The notes: generated from the sequence alone by a model not told the origin. Shown: positions 26,110 to 35,866, numbered from the stretch's first letter. The stretch is 64,000 nt of DNA from UBA1952 sp965246785 (GCA_965246785.1 CBDFFM010000027.1:186001-250000); one strand, 5' to 3'. Numbers and translations: made by a program.

Positions 26110-26853
26110 TTACCGCCGCCGCCCGAACAGGCGCAGCAGCATGAGGAAGAGGTTGACAAAGTCCAGGTAAAGCGTCAGCGCGCCGAGGATAGACAGCTTG
26201 CGAACGCCTGCTGCACCTACGCCCTCATATTCCAGTCCGGTGGCGATGCGCTTCAGCTTCTGCACATCGTATGCCGTGAGGCCGGTGAAAACTGCTACGC
26301 CGATAAGGGAGATGATGTAATCCAGCACAGGGCTTTTCAGCATAAAGTTCACCAGCATGGCGATGACGATGCCAATGAGGCCCATCGTCAGAATGCGGCC
26401 AAAGGAAGTCAGATCTTTGTTAGTAGTGTAGCCCATCACAGCCATTACGCCAAACATGGCTGCCGCCGAAGCAAAGCAGGTGATAATGGAGCCGGGTGTG
26501 TAAGCCAGGAGGATGAAGGAGAAGGAAATCCCGTTCACCGCAGCATACGTGATGAAGAGTGCCGCCATGGCCGGCGCGGAAAGCCGCTGGAAGCCAAGCG
26601 ACATAAGCAGTACAAAGCCGATGGGCGCAAGGAATACCGCCCAGCCCAGCGTACTGAGCTTACCCATAGGCGTGATTAGGTAAGAAAGCAGGCTTAGATT
26701 ATTAGCAAAGAGCCAGGCAAAGGCCGTAGAGATAGCCAGCGCGCCGAACATCCACAGGAAGACGTTGGCGAAAAAGCTCTTGGAAACGCTATGCGTCTGC
26801 GATTGTTCCAGAACGTAATCGGAGAAGATGCCGTTTTGATTTTGGTTGTCCAT
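26110..26853 (-). CDS. Bax inhibitor-1/YccA family membrane protein
   Basis: This 247-aa inner-membrane protein has seven hydrophobic segments, starting after a polar N-terminus (MDNQNQNGIFSDYVLEQSQT). The BI-1 pattern is visible: FFANVFLWMFGALAIST, then DYIISLIGVAVFTGLTAYDVQKLKRI, and the acidic-basic end of TM7 (LYLDFVNLFLMLLRLFG). Relatives act as proton-linked calcium leak channels or FtsH-associated factors; the role here is not known. Confidence 0.93.
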   Translation of the reverse strand: MDNQNQNGIFSDYVLEQSQTHSVSKSFFANVFLWMFGALAISTAFAWLFANNLSLLSYLITPMGKLSTLGWAVFLAPIGFVLLMSLGFQRLSAPAMAALFITYAAVNGISFSFILLAYTPGSIITCFASAAAMFGVMAVMGYTTNKDLTSFGRILTMGLIGIVIAMLVNFMLKSPVLDYIISLIGVAVFTGLTAYDVQKLKRIATGLEYEGVGAAGVRKLSILGALTLYLDFVNLFLMLLRLFGRRR

Positions 26854-26921
26854 TTTGAAAATTTGGTAGCCTAAATGTAGGAAACCGCCGCCGGACGAAT
26901 TTGCTAAAGCGGCGTTGATTT

Positions 26922-28136
26922 TCAGACTTCGGCAGCCATGCTCTTCGCCGCAATCCAGCCGCTGCTCCAGGCATGCTGGAAGTTGTAGCCGCCGGTAATG
27001 CCGTCCACGTCTATTGCCTCGCCGGCGAAGTAGAGGCCGGGCGCGAGGCGGCTTTCCATCGTCTGCGCGTTGATTTCCGATACCGTGACGCCGCCGCAGG
27101 TAACGAACTCTTCCTTGAAAGTCGTCTTGCCCCTCATTTCATAAGCATCGGCTATGAGCGAGGTCATCAGCTTTTGCTGCGCCGCGGCAGGCAGCTCGCC
27201 CCAGCGAATGCTTTCTGCTACGCCCGCTCTTTGCACGAAGAATTCCCAAAGTCGCTTTGGCAGGCCGAAGGGATTCCGGCTGCTCACCGCTACCCTGCCC
27301 TGCGATTGGCGCAGCTCGCCGAACTTTTCCCGCAGGGATGTATCCGTAACGTCATTCAGCCAGTTCACAAGCACGGTGCATTCGTACTTCCGCTCTTGCA
27401 AAGCGCGAGCGGCCCAAGCGGAGGTTTTGAGCACCGCCGGGCCGCTTAATCCCCAATGCGTGATGAGCAGCGGGCCTTTTTGCGCGCCTTTAATGCCGGC
27501 CAGCTTCACCCCAGCTTCCGGCACGGAAACGCCCATGAGCTGGGTGATGGGATTGCCAGGAAGATTGAAGGTAAAAAGCGACGGCGCGGGCGGCTGAACG
27601 CTATGGCCAAGCCTGCTGAGCCATCCGAAGTTTTCCGGCTTTTGAATGCTGCCGCAGGCGAGCAAGACCTTATCGTATTCATAGGCGGAACCGTCTTCAA
27701 AAGACACGCGCCAGCCAGCCACAATCTTAGAAACATCTTTCACGCCTTTGCTGAAACCCACTTGTACGCCGGCCTGTTGCATAGCGCTCCAGATCGCGTC
27801 AATGATGGTCTGCGAATCGTCCGTAACGGGAAACATTCGCCCATCTGATTCTTCTTTTATAGTAATGCCGCGCTTGGCAAACCATTCAATCGTATCCTTC
27901 GGCCCGAATTGGTAAAGGCTGCGCTTCAGCAGGCTTTGGCCACGCGGATAGCGCTTCACCAGCTCGGGAATGTCGTAGCAGGCATGCGTTACATTGCAGC
28001 GGCCGCCGCCGGAGACCTTGACCTTCTGCATAGGTTTCGGGCCTTTCTCAAAGACCACTACCTCGTGCCCGGCCCCCACATTCGCGGCAGCAAAACAACC
28101 GGCGGCACCGGCTCCTATGATGGCTATGCGGGACAA
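26922..28136 (-). CDS. HI0933/BaiN-family flavoprotein
   Basis: This 404-aa FAD-dependent oxidoreductase has the dinucleotide fold IIGAGAAGCFAAANVG, the family block VKVSGGGRCNVTH, a cap domain, GGVTVSEIN and the FAD C-terminal motif GLYFAGEAIDVDGITGGYN. Members reduce enone-type steroids or act on unknown substrates. The start is not an ATG: the only codon before the conserved SRIAIIGAG is TTG 28136. maeB ends 18 nt upstream, so the two are probably cotranscribed. Confidence 0.9.
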   Translation of the reverse strand: MSRIAIIGAGAAGCFAAANVGAGHEVVVFEKGPKPMQKVKVSGGGRCNVTHACYDIPELVKRYPRGQSLLKRSLYQFGPKDTIEWFAKRGITIKEESDGRMFPVTDDSQTIIDAIWSAMQQAGVQVGFSKGVKDVSKIVAGWRVSFEDGSAYEYDKVLLACGSIQKPENFGWLSRLGHSVQPPAPSLFTFNLPGNPITQLMGVSVPEAGVKLAGIKGAQKGPLLITHWGLSGPAVLKTSAWAARALQERKYECTVLVNWLNDVTDTSLREKFGELRQSQGRVAVSSRNPFGLPKRLWEFFVQRAGVAESIRWGELPAAAQQKLMTSLIADAYEMRGKTTFKEEFVTCGGVTVSEINAQTMESRLAPGLYFAGEAIDVDGITGGYNFQHAWSSGWIAAKSMAAEV

Positions 28137-28154
28137 TGACGAGCGCGATGAGGT

Positions 28155-30458
28155 TTAGGATGTAAATGGTAGCTCCGGCCTTGCCATTGCCGATTTCATC
28201 TGCGCATCCACCACCGCTATGGCCACCATATTCACAATCTGCCGCACTGTTGAGCCGAGCTGGAGCACATGTACCGGCTTGCGCAGGCCCAGCAGGATAG
28301 GGCCGATGGACTCCGCGCCGCCCACTTCCTGCAAGAGGTGGTAGGCGATGTTGCCGGAGGCGAGATTTGGAAAAATGATGGTGTTGGGCGGCTCGCTGGC
28401 AAGCACCGAAAAGGGATAATTTTCCCGCAGGATGTCCTGGTTGAAGGCAACGCCCGCCTGCATCTCACCGTCCACAATCATGTCCGGGTAACGATCGCGA
28501 AGCTTCGCGACAGCATTGCGCACGGTGATGGCTTCGGGGGAATCAGAAGAGCCGAAGTTGGAGTAAGAAAGCAGCGCAATGCGGGGCTTAATGTTGAAGC
28601 TCTCCACCTCGCGCGCGGTCATGCGGGTGATTTCTACGAGGTCTTCCTCTGTCGGGTTGAAATTCACCGTAGTATCGGCGAGGAATAGCGGGCCGCGCTT
28701 GGTGAGCATGAGGTACATGCCGGCCACCTTCTTGACACCATGCTCCAGCCCGATGATTTGGAGGGCGGGCCGCATCGTGTCCGGATAATTGCGGGTGAGG
28801 CCGGAGATGAGGGCATCTGCCTCGCCTTCCTCTACCATCATGCAGCCGAAGTGGACGCGGTCACGCATGGCCTTGCGGCTTTCATAAAGGTTGTAGCCGC
28901 GGCGTTGGCGCTTCGCGAAGAAGCGGTCGCCGTAAACATCGCGCTTTGCGCCGGCGGTCTCGCTGCGCGGGTCTATGATTTCTACGTTGTCCAATTGCAG
29001 GCCATTATCGTCAATGAGCTTTTGAATGGCTACAACATTGCCCAAAAGAATGGGCGTGGCAATCCCTTCATCCCAGGCAATCTGCGCGGCTTTGAGCACC
29101 TTCAGATTTTCCGCTTCCGCAAATACCACGCGGCGCGGCGACTGCTTTGCTTTGTTTATGATGTAGCGCAGCACGTTATCATCTCCGCCGAGGCGGTGAT
29201 GCAGCTCATTCTCATAAGCGGCCCAATCCGTAATCGGATGCCGCGCTACGCCGCTGTCAATTGCGGCCTTTGCCACCGCAGGCGCAACTGTAGTGAGCAG
29301 GCGCGGGTCTATCGGTTTCGGAATAATGTAAGTAGGGCCGAAGTGGAGGCTGCGCTCGTTGTAAGCAACGTTTACGATGTCCGGCACCGGCTCTTTGGCT
29401 AGGGCGGCCAATGCTTTTACCGCCGCCAGCTTCATGGGTTCATTGATGGCCCTTGAGCGTACATCCAGCGCGCCGCGGAAAATGTAGGGAAAGCCCAGCA
29501 CGTTGTTCACCTGATTGGGATAATCAGAGCGGCCGGTGGCCATAATTACATCCGGCCGGGCCGCTACAGCTTCGTCGTAATCAATCTCCGGCGTTGGATT
29601 GGCAAGGGCAAAGACGATTGGCCGGTCGGCCATGCTGCGCACCATATCGCTGTTCACCACGCCGCCTTTAGAAAGACCTATAAAGACGTCCGCGCCTTTC
29701 ATCGCGTCAGCGAGGCTCTGGTCTGGCCCGGCCTGCGCAAACTGCTGCTTGTGCTCGTCTAAGTCTGTGCGGTCTTTGGTGATGAGGCCCTTGCTGTCAA
29801 ACATGAACATGTTGATCACGCTCGCGCCAAGGGCGAGATAGATTTTACAGCAGGAAATGGCGGACGCGCCAGCGCCGGAGATAACGAACTTAACCTTGTC
29901 AATGTCTTTACCTACAATCTCCAGCGCATTAAGCAGGGCCGCGCCGGAAATGATGGCCGTACCATGCTGGTCGTCGTGCATGACGGGGATGGAGAGCTCT
30001 TCCTTCAGCCGCGTCTCTATCGCGAAGCATTCCGGGGCCTTGATGTCTTCCAGGTTCACGCCGCCGAAGGTTGGCTCTAAGGCCTTCACCACGCGCACAA
30101 ACTCGTCCACATCGCGCACGGCCAGCTCGATGTCAAAGACGTCTATGTCGGCGAAGATTTTAAACAGCAGGCCCTTGCCTTCCATTACCGGCTTGCTTGC
30201 CTCAGGGCCAATGTCTCCAAGGCCGAGGACGGCGGTGCCGTTGGAGATGACGGCCACGAGGTTGCCTTTGGCGGTGTATTGATAGACGTCTTCCGGGTTC
30301 TTTGCTATTTCCAAACATGGCTCCGCTACGCCGGGCGAGTAAGCAAGGGCGAGGTCGCGCTGGGTTTTGGTTTCCTTCGTGGGGATGACCTCAATCTTGC
30401 CGGGGCGGCCTTTGCGGTGGTATTCAAGCGCGTCTTCTTTGCGAATGAGCTGTGCCAT
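28155..30458 (-). CDS. maeB: NADP-dependent malic enzyme with phosphotransacetylase-like domain
   Basis: MaeB oxidatively decarboxylates malate to pyruvate with NADP+. The 767-aa protein has a malic enzyme domain (about 1-420: SPGVAEPCLEIAKNP, YTAKGNLVAVISNGTAVLGLGDIG, HDDQHGTAII) and a C-terminal phosphotransacetylase-like domain (about 430-767) that is normally regulatory, binding acetyl-CoA. An in-frame extension to 30527 has no family similarity; ATG 30458 gives the usual MAQLIRKEDALEYHRKG start. It is divergent from the lipoprotein gene at 30549. Confidence 0.96.
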   Translation of the reverse strand: MAQLIRKEDALEYHRKGRPGKIEVIPTKETKTQRDLALAYSPGVAEPCLEIAKNPEDVYQYTAKGNLVAVISNGTAVLGLGDIGPEASKPVMEGKGLLFKIFADIDVFDIELAVRDVDEFVRVVKALEPTFGGVNLEDIKAPECFAIETRLKEELSIPVMHDDQHGTAIISGAALLNALEIVGKDIDKVKFVISGAGASAISCCKIYLALGASVINMFMFDSKGLITKDRTDLDEHKQQFAQAGPDQSLADAMKGADVFIGLSKGGVVNSDMVRSMADRPIVFALANPTPEIDYDEAVAARPDVIMATGRSDYPNQVNNVLGFPYIFRGALDVRSRAINEPMKLAAVKALAALAKEPVPDIVNVAYNERSLHFGPTYIIPKPIDPRLLTTVAPAVAKAAIDSGVARHPITDWAAYENELHHRLGGDDNVLRYIINKAKQSPRRVVFAEAENLKVLKAAQIAWDEGIATPILLGNVVAIQKLIDDNGLQLDNVEIIDPRSETAGAKRDVYGDRFFAKRQRRGYNLYESRKAMRDRVHFGCMMVEEGEADALISGLTRNYPDTMRPALQIIGLEHGVKKVAGMYLMLTKRGPLFLADTTVNFNPTEEDLVEITRMTAREVESFNIKPRIALLSYSNFGSSDSPEAITVRNAVAKLRDRYPDMIVDGEMQAGVAFNQDILRENYPFSVLASEPPNTIIFPNLASGNIAYHLLQEVGGAESIGPILLGLRKPVHVLQLGSTVRQIVNMVAIAVVDAQMKSAMARPELPFTS

Positions 30459-30548
30459 GCCGTAAAGATACTCCGCGCGTTTGCGGGCTACGTAATTATG
30501 TGGCTTATCTTGCGTTATAAGCGGCAAGCTTTCTCACACATTTCTTTT

Positions 30549-31331
30549 ATGAAGCGCATTTTTACGCTCCTTACCTGCTTCACTATTCTCTTCTGCGCCT
30601 GCAAAAAAAGCGACAGTACCAACGACACAGCAGACCAAAGTGGCAACTTTAGTATTTCCGGAGTGCGCGATGTTGATTTGAGCATTACTTCCGACGGCAG
30701 GTACTCCTTTCCAGTGGCGGTAACGCCAACCGGCAGTGCACGCGATACAGTAACGCTGGGCTTTGAATTGCCGGGAGGCATCTACGCTGACTTCAAGCCA
30801 CAGGTTGGCATCACGCCGTTTAATGCCGTGGTAACGATCAGTACAGACTTCACCATTGCAGGCGGCACTTACGAAGGCCGAATCAAAGGCATTGGTCATT
30901 CCGGTACACGCAGCTATGCGTTAAACGTTACCATCCCGGAGTACCGCGGCTGGAAGCTAGGCAGTGTCATTTATCAAAAGACCGGCTTGACCAAAGACGG
31001 AGATTCCACGAAGCAGTATCCAAACATCCGGGTTAACGGGCCAGGCGGCCAGTTGTTGGTGGTCACTTTCGCGAAAACGGCGAAGCTTCCTACAAAAACG
31101 TCAACTTATAAGATAGCCGCGGATAGCAACACGCTGGATAATGTGCAGATTGCAATGGTTGACGGCGCGCACTTTTACCGCGCAACAGGGTATAACAGCC
31201 TCGACGGCACAAAAGGCGTAACGGGCACATTCACGTTTGATACGCTGCGCCGGTTCACGTTCCGTTGCGCGAATGTGGAGATGACTGACGGCAACGCAAA
31301 GCTGCCGCTGAACTGCAACTTTAGTGAGTAA
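30549..31331 (+). CDS. Lipoprotein, 260 aa
   Basis: This predicted lipoprotein has a signal peptide FTLLTCFTILFCAC with a lipobox Cys followed by KKSD, whose early Asp/Ser region is typical of Bacteroidota surface lipoproteins. The body is beta-rich, with an Ig-like segment (SISGVRDVDLSITSDGRYSF..GTRSYALNVTI) and a C-terminal domain (GTFTFDTLRRFTFRC). I do not recognise a family. It converges with the beta-barrel gene 10 nt beyond its stop. Confidence 0.75.
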   Translation: MKRIFTLLTCFTILFCACKKSDSTNDTADQSGNFSISGVRDVDLSITSDGRYSFPVAVTPTGSARDTVTLGFELPGGIYADFKPQVGITPFNAVVTISTDFTIAGGTYEGRIKGIGHSGTRSYALNVTIPEYRGWKLGSVIYQKTGLTKDGDSTKQYPNIRVNGPGGQLLVVTFAKTAKLPTKTSTYKIAADSNTLDNVQIAMVDGAHFYRATGYNSLDGTKGVTGTFTFDTLRRFTFRCANVEMTDGNAKLPLNCNFSE

Positions 31332-31341
31332 GCGGCGCTGC

Positions 31342-32034
31342 TCAATGCAGTGAGAAGCGTATTCCGATGCTGCCGCCAATGAGCAGCACGCCATAATTGT
31401 CCCGCGCCAGCGCGCCTTCGCTGTTCATGTTGCGGCTAAGGCCGTCAGAGATGTTCAGGCCGATTAAAATGGCCGAGCCGTAATCCATGGGGATGTCCAG
31501 GCCGCCTTCAGCAAATAGGCGCACCCAGAGCGGATTAAAATCTTCGGGCCTTACCACATTCTGTCCCGCACCGGAACCGTCGGTAGTACGATAGTCGTGC
31601 CGGATATCGTCCTGAAAGCAAAGGCGCAGCCCGGCAGCTCCGTAGAAGCGCGTGCGGAAACTACGATGCCCGTGATAGGTGCAGAAGCGCACGCCGAGGG
31701 GCACCTCAAAGCAATCCTGAAACTCGCTGCGTATCGTATCCGGCCCGCTAAGCGCCGCCCGCCCTGTAAGCTGGTAGCGGTACGCCCAGAAGCCGAAGCC
31801 AGTAAAGAGGCTGATGCGCTCATCCAGCTTATAGCCGCCACGAAGCTCTAAATGCAGTGCGCGGCCAGTGTTGCCAAAGTCCAGGCCGTTATCATAGCCA
31901 GGCACAATGCCGAGGCCTATTTCAGGATTGAGATAAATTTTATCCAATAATTGCGCGCGGGCCGCGGGTCGAAATACAACGATGGTTAAGAGCAGCGCGC
32001 AGATGTGTGTGCGTAGCGTGCCGGATATTTTCAT
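31342..32034 (-). CDS. Outer-membrane beta-barrel protein
   Basis: This 230-aa protein has a signal peptide (ISGTLRTHICALLLTIVVFRPAARAQ) followed by alternating hydrophobic strands such as ALHLELRGGYKLDERISLFTGFGFWAYRY and LWVRLFAEGGLDIPM, ending in GVLLIGGSIGIRFSLH, a barrel-like C-terminus. It fits the small PorT/OMP_b-brl type. Starts at 32046 or 32034 are both possible; the latter gives the better signal peptide. Its function is unknown. Confidence 0.78.
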   Translation of the reverse strand: MKISGTLRTHICALLLTIVVFRPAARAQLLDKIYLNPEIGLGIVPGYDNGLDFGNTGRALHLELRGGYKLDERISLFTGFGFWAYRYQLTGRAALSGPDTIRSEFQDCFEVPLGVRFCTYHGHRSFRTRFYGAAGLRLCFQDDIRHDYRTTDGSGAGQNVVRPEDFNPLWVRLFAEGGLDIPMDYGSAILIGLNISDGLSRNMNSEGALARDNYGVLLIGGSIGIRFSLH

Positions 32035-32055
32035 AGGCGCGAACATAGGCAAATA

Positions 32056-32085
32056 AAAATCCCCGTCTTTGCGAGCGGGGATTTT
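32056..32085 (-). terminator. Rho-independent terminator after hppA
   Basis: AAAATCCCCG (32056-32065) pairs perfectly with CGGGGATTTT (32076-32085) across a 10-nt loop, just past the pyrophosphatase stop. Confidence 0.9.
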
Positions 32086-32102
32086 GAATAATTGGTTATG
32101 GA

Positions 32103-34889
32103 TTACTTCTTTGTAACGCGGATATCTATGCGGCGGTTGAGGGCATTGCACATCTTAGGGTCGCCGGAGCACTGCGGGTCGCCGGGCTTGCAGGCGGGAT
32201 GCTGGCTGCCGTAGCCTTCCGCATCAATGCGGCGGCCATCCACGCCCTGCTTTAAAATAGCAGCCTTTGCTGCTTCCGCGCGTTCCTGAGAGAGCTTCAT
32301 GTTGGCCGCTTCATTGCCTACGCTGTCTGTGTAGCCGCCGATTTTGACGGTAGCATCGGGATAGCTTTTGAGGATGCCGGCGATGTTCTTAATCTGCTCT
32401 TCAGATTCGGGCTTGACAGATGCCTTGCCGCTTTCAAAGCGCAAGCGATCCATCGTTATCCAGCCGTTTGTTTTATCGTCGGAGACGGAGCCATTGTTGA
32501 GAAAATCAACGAGCTTCTTTTCAGAAGACATCGCGCCTACGGACATCTTCATGCCTTTTACGTCCAGTTCCGTTACTTCGCCGGTTTCATAGACAAAATC
32601 GCCGGCCTCGTTTATAGTTCCTTTTACCGGAGAAGATGGAATTGGCGCGGGGCCAGCATTGTGAACCGTGTCCATTGGCGCAGCCTGTGTTGCTACGACA
32701 CCGTTCAGCTCCATCAGTGTCTTCAGTTTATCGCCACGGCGCTGCATGATGCTGTCGTGGTGCATGTTGGCGAGTGTCGGCGCAATGACAAGGCTCACTA
32801 TGCTCATCAGTTTGATGAGGATATTCATAGACGGGCCTGAGGTATCCTTGAATGGGTCGCCTACGGTGTCGCCGGTTACGGAAGCTTTATGCGGCTCGCT
32901 CTTCTTGTAGTACATCTGACCTTGTATCAGAACGCCCTTCTCAAAAGACTTCTTTGCGTTATCCCAGGCACCGCCGGCGTTGTTCTGGAACATGCCCATC
33001 AATACGCCGGTCACGGTTGCGCCTGCGAGGAAACCGCCCAGCACTTCAGGGCCGAAGATGAAGCCGATAATCAGCGGGGAGACAATTGCGATTGCGCCCG
33101 GCAGCATCATCTTCTTCAGGGAAGCGGTTGTGGAAATGGCAACGCACTTATCGTACTCCGGCTTGCCGGTGCCTTCCATAATGCCCGGAATCTCGCGGAA
33201 CTGGCGGCGCACTTCCTGCACCATAGCCATCGCAGCTTCGCCAACGGCGCGGATAGCAAGGGAGGAGAAGATAAACGGTATCATAGCGCCCACAAAGAGG
33301 CCCGCAAGTACATCCGCACGGTAAATGTCAATGCCGTCAATTTTGGCGATGCCTACGAAGGCGGCAAAGAGCGCCAGGGCAGTAAGCGCGGCGGAAGCGA
33401 TGGCGAAGCCTTTACCGGTAGCGGCTGTTGTATTGCCTACGGCATCCAGAATGTCGGTCTTTTCACGAACGTCTGCCGGGAGCTCGCTCATTTCGGCAAT
33501 GCCGCCTGCGTTGTCCGCAATAGGGCCGAAGGCGTCAATCGCCAATTGCATACCGGTCGTTGCCATCATGCCTGCGGCGGCAATCGCCACGCCGTACAAT
33601 CCTGCAAAGTAGAATGAGCCGTAGATGCCGCCAGCCAGCACGAGAATAGGCAGGAAGGTAGATTCCATACCGACCGCCAGACCGCCAATGACGTTTGTAG
33701 CGTGGCCGGTAGAAGATTGATTGATGATAGACATCACCGGGCGCTTGCCCATGGCAGTGTAGTATTCTGTGATGACGCTCATCAGCGTACCTACAACGAG
33801 GCCGACCATAATAGCGCCAAACACGCCACCCTTCGTGAACTCATGACCACGCAGTACCATCGTATCTGGCATCAGGAATTGCACGAGACCGAAGGAGACA
33901 ATCGCGGTCAACACCATGGAGCCGTAGTTGCCCATGTTAAGCGCCTTTTGAACGGCTGCTGTAGAGATGCCGGCCTTATCGGAAATGCGCACGAAGAAAG
34001 TGCCGATGATGGAAAGGATTACGCCAATTCCCGCAATGAGCATCGGCAGGAGAATCGGGGAAATGCCGGAGAATGCGTCGTGCGCCATTGTTTCGGAGCC
34101 AAGCACCATTGTTGCCAACACAGTAGCCACATAAGACCCAAATAGGTCAGCGCCCATACCCGCTACGTCGCCTACGTTGTCGCCTACGTTATCAGCAATC
34201 GTCGCAGGGTTGCGTGGGTCGTCTTCGGGGATGCCGGCTTCTACCTTGCCTACAAGGTCAGCGCCTACGTCGGCAGCCTTTGTGTAAATACCGCCGCCTA
34301 CGCGGGCGAAGAGGGCGATGCTTTCCGCGCCGAGGGAGAAGCCGGTGAGGACTTCAATCGCCTTCTTCATTTCCATCGCGTCGAAGCCAGTGCCGAGACC
34401 GAGGGAAGGCACAAACACTTTCAGAAGAATAATAAAGATGGAGCCCAAGCCCAGCACCGCCAGACCGGCAACGCCAAGGCCCATCACCGAGCCGCCCGTG
34501 AAGGAAACTTTAAGCGCCTGTGCGAGAGAGGTACGAGCCGCCTGAGCGGTGCGCACATTCGCTTTCGTAGCGATGTTCATGCCGATGTAACCTGCCGTGG
34601 CAGAGAAAACAGCACCGACGATAAAGGCAACGGCGATGCTCCAGTGGCTTTCTGGATTGGTAGCGCCCATCACGCCGAGGAGCAGCGCCGCAATGATGGC
34701 GAAGTAGGTCAGGATTTTCCACTCTGCCTTCAGGAAGGCCATCGCGCCTTCGGCGATATAGCGGGCTATTTCCTTCATCCGGTCGTTGCCGGCATCTTGT
34801 TTGCTCACCCATGAGCCGCGGGCGGCAGTAAATAGCAAACCAATTACGCCGCAAAGGGGCACGAGGTACAGAAGTACTTCTTTATTCAT
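32103..34889 (-). CDS. hppA: Membrane pyrophosphatase fused to OmpA-like domain
   Basis: The first ~700 residues are an ion-pumping membrane pyrophosphatase with about 16 helices. The pyrophosphate site DVGADLVGKVE is at 207-217, followed by NVGDNVGDVAGMGADLF. GNTTAA at 485-490 has the alanine typical of K+-dependent enzymes, so it probably pumps Na+ (or Na+ and H+). A Pro/Ala linker leads to an OmpA-like domain (816-928: GGYTDSVG, NMKLSQERA, NRRIDIRV). The C-terminus of these pumps faces the periplasm, so the domain could bind peptidoglycan. At 928 aa it is about 200 longer than usual. Confidence 0.93.
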   Translation of the reverse strand: MNKEVLLYLVPLCGVIGLLFTAARGSWVSKQDAGNDRMKEIARYIAEGAMAFLKAEWKILTYFAIIAALLLGVMGATNPESHWSIAVAFIVGAVFSATAGYIGMNIATKANVRTAQAARTSLAQALKVSFTGGSVMGLGVAGLAVLGLGSIFIILLKVFVPSLGLGTGFDAMEMKKAIEVLTGFSLGAESIALFARVGGGIYTKAADVGADLVGKVEAGIPEDDPRNPATIADNVGDNVGDVAGMGADLFGSYVATVLATMVLGSETMAHDAFSGISPILLPMLIAGIGVILSIIGTFFVRISDKAGISTAAVQKALNMGNYGSMVLTAIVSFGLVQFLMPDTMVLRGHEFTKGGVFGAIMVGLVVGTLMSVITEYYTAMGKRPVMSIINQSSTGHATNVIGGLAVGMESTFLPILVLAGGIYGSFYFAGLYGVAIAAAGMMATTGMQLAIDAFGPIADNAGGIAEMSELPADVREKTDILDAVGNTTAATGKGFAIASAALTALALFAAFVGIAKIDGIDIYRADVLAGLFVGAMIPFIFSSLAIRAVGEAAMAMVQEVRRQFREIPGIMEGTGKPEYDKCVAISTTASLKKMMLPGAIAIVSPLIIGFIFGPEVLGGFLAGATVTGVLMGMFQNNAGGAWDNAKKSFEKGVLIQGQMYYKKSEPHKASVTGDTVGDPFKDTSGPSMNILIKLMSIVSLVIAPTLANMHHDSIMQRRGDKLKTLMELNGVVATQAAPMDTVHNAGPAPIPSSPVKGTINEAGDFVYETGEVTELDVKGMKMSVGAMSSEKKLVDFLNNGSVSDDKTNGWITMDRLRFESGKASVKPESEEQIKNIAGILKSYPDATVKIGGYTDSVGNEAANMKLSQERAEAAKAAILKQGVDGRRIDAEGYGSQHPACKPGDPQCSGDPKMCNALNRRIDIRVTKK

Positions 34890-34914
34890 CTAATCAGTGA
34901 TTTTTAAAAGTCGG

Positions 34915-34922
34915 CAAAGATA
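34915..34922 (-). promoter_or_regulatory. -7 promoter box of hppA
   Basis: TATCTTTG on the minus strand, an exact box, lies 25 nt before the hppA ATG. Confidence 0.6.
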
Positions 34923-34925
34923 ATG

Positions 34926-34957
34926 GTTGGAAGGTTGGAGCGTTGGAATGTTGGAAT
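34926..34957 (+). repeat. Octamer repeat GTTGGAAT
   Basis: Four exactly phased 8-bp units (GTTGGAAG, GTTGGAGC, GTTGGAAT, GTTGGAAT) lie between the hppA promoter and the nucleoside phosphorylase start. The same word recurs at 56434-56465 and 62358-62416. Confidence 0.75.
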
Positions 34958-34989
34958 GTTCCTTCATCTTGCAGGCAAGTTTTCCGGCT

Positions 34990-35862
34990 ATGCCTATTGC
35001 CCCTTCCGAACTCATCATCAACGCACGCGGCGCCATCTATCATCTTGACCTGCGGCCTGAAGAATTAGCAGATACTATTATCACCGTTGGCGACCCGGGA
35101 CGGGTGGAAACGGTGAGCAGGCATTTTGATTCAATAGAAGCCCGCGCCGCGCACCGGGAGTTTATCACACATACGGGGCGCGTTGGCGGAAAGCGCATCA
35201 GCGTGGTAAGCACCGGCATAGGGCCGGATAATATTGACATTGTGCTCACGGAGCTGGACGCGCTGGCGAATATTGACTTTAGGACACGGGAAATAACGGC
35301 TCAGAGAAAGTCGCTCAATGTCATCCGGCTCGGTACCAGCGGCTCGCTGCAGCGGGATGTGCCAGTGGATAGCTTTGTCGCTTCGTCTTTCGCAATCGGG
35401 CTGGATAACCTGATGCATTACTACATGCAGGAGCCGAACCCCGATGAGACCTATATGCTGCGGGAGTTTACGGCACATACGCGGCTGGAAGGCTCGGCTA
35501 TAAATCCATACATCGCCGAAGGCGGCATCCGGCTTAGGGCTGCTTTTGCGGATAAGATGGCGAGTGGGATTACGATTACCTGTCCGGGATTTTATGGCCC
35601 TCAAGGGCGGGTGTTGCGTGCGCCGATTGCTTTTCCGAATCTGATTGATGCGCTTGGCACGTTCAGCAGCCGGGGGCACCGGGTGACGAATTTTGAGATG
35701 GAGACTTCGGCGATTTATGGCCTTGGGAAGCTGCTGGGGCATCAGTGTCTTTCTATCTCGGCCATTGTGGCGAATAGAATGACCGGAACTTTTTCCGCTG
35801 ATGGTGGGAAGGCGGTAGAGCGGATGATTGAAGCGTGTCTGCCGTTGATTGCCGGTCTATGA
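34990..35862 (+). CDS. Nucleoside phosphorylase (uridine phosphorylase-like)
   Basis: This 290-aa enzyme of the PNP/UDP family cleaves nucleosides with phosphate to free base and ribose-1-phosphate. The phosphate loop ITVGDPGR, VVSTGIGPDNIDIVLTEL, the mid-region RLGTSGSLQ and the substrate motif NFEMETSAIYGLG are present. The last motif fits uridine phosphorylase better than purine enzymes. ATG 34990 is chosen; an upstream extension would translate the octamer repeat. Confidence 0.9.
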   Translation: MPIAPSELIINARGAIYHLDLRPEELADTIITVGDPGRVETVSRHFDSIEARAAHREFITHTGRVGGKRISVVSTGIGPDNIDIVLTELDALANIDFRTREITAQRKSLNVIRLGTSGSLQRDVPVDSFVASSFAIGLDNLMHYYMQEPNPDETYMLREFTAHTRLEGSAINPYIAEGGIRLRAAFADKMASGITITCPGFYGPQGRVLRAPIAFPNLIDALGTFSSRGHRVTNFEMETSAIYGLGKLLGHQCLSISAIVANRMTGTFSADGGKAVERMIEACLPLIAGL

Positions 35863-35866
35863 ATTT

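Noticed and set aside
28740..29402. 220-codon plus-strand open frame inside maeB
   Set aside because: Antisense to a well-conserved enzyme, with no recognisable protein features.
30279..30548. Long N-terminal extension of the lipoprotein gene at 30549
   Set aside because: It overlaps maeB on the other strand and would bury the lipoprotein signal peptide.
32889..33617. 242-codon plus-strand open frame inside the pyrophosphatase gene
   Set aside because: Antisense shadow; the minus strand carries a complete conserved protein here.
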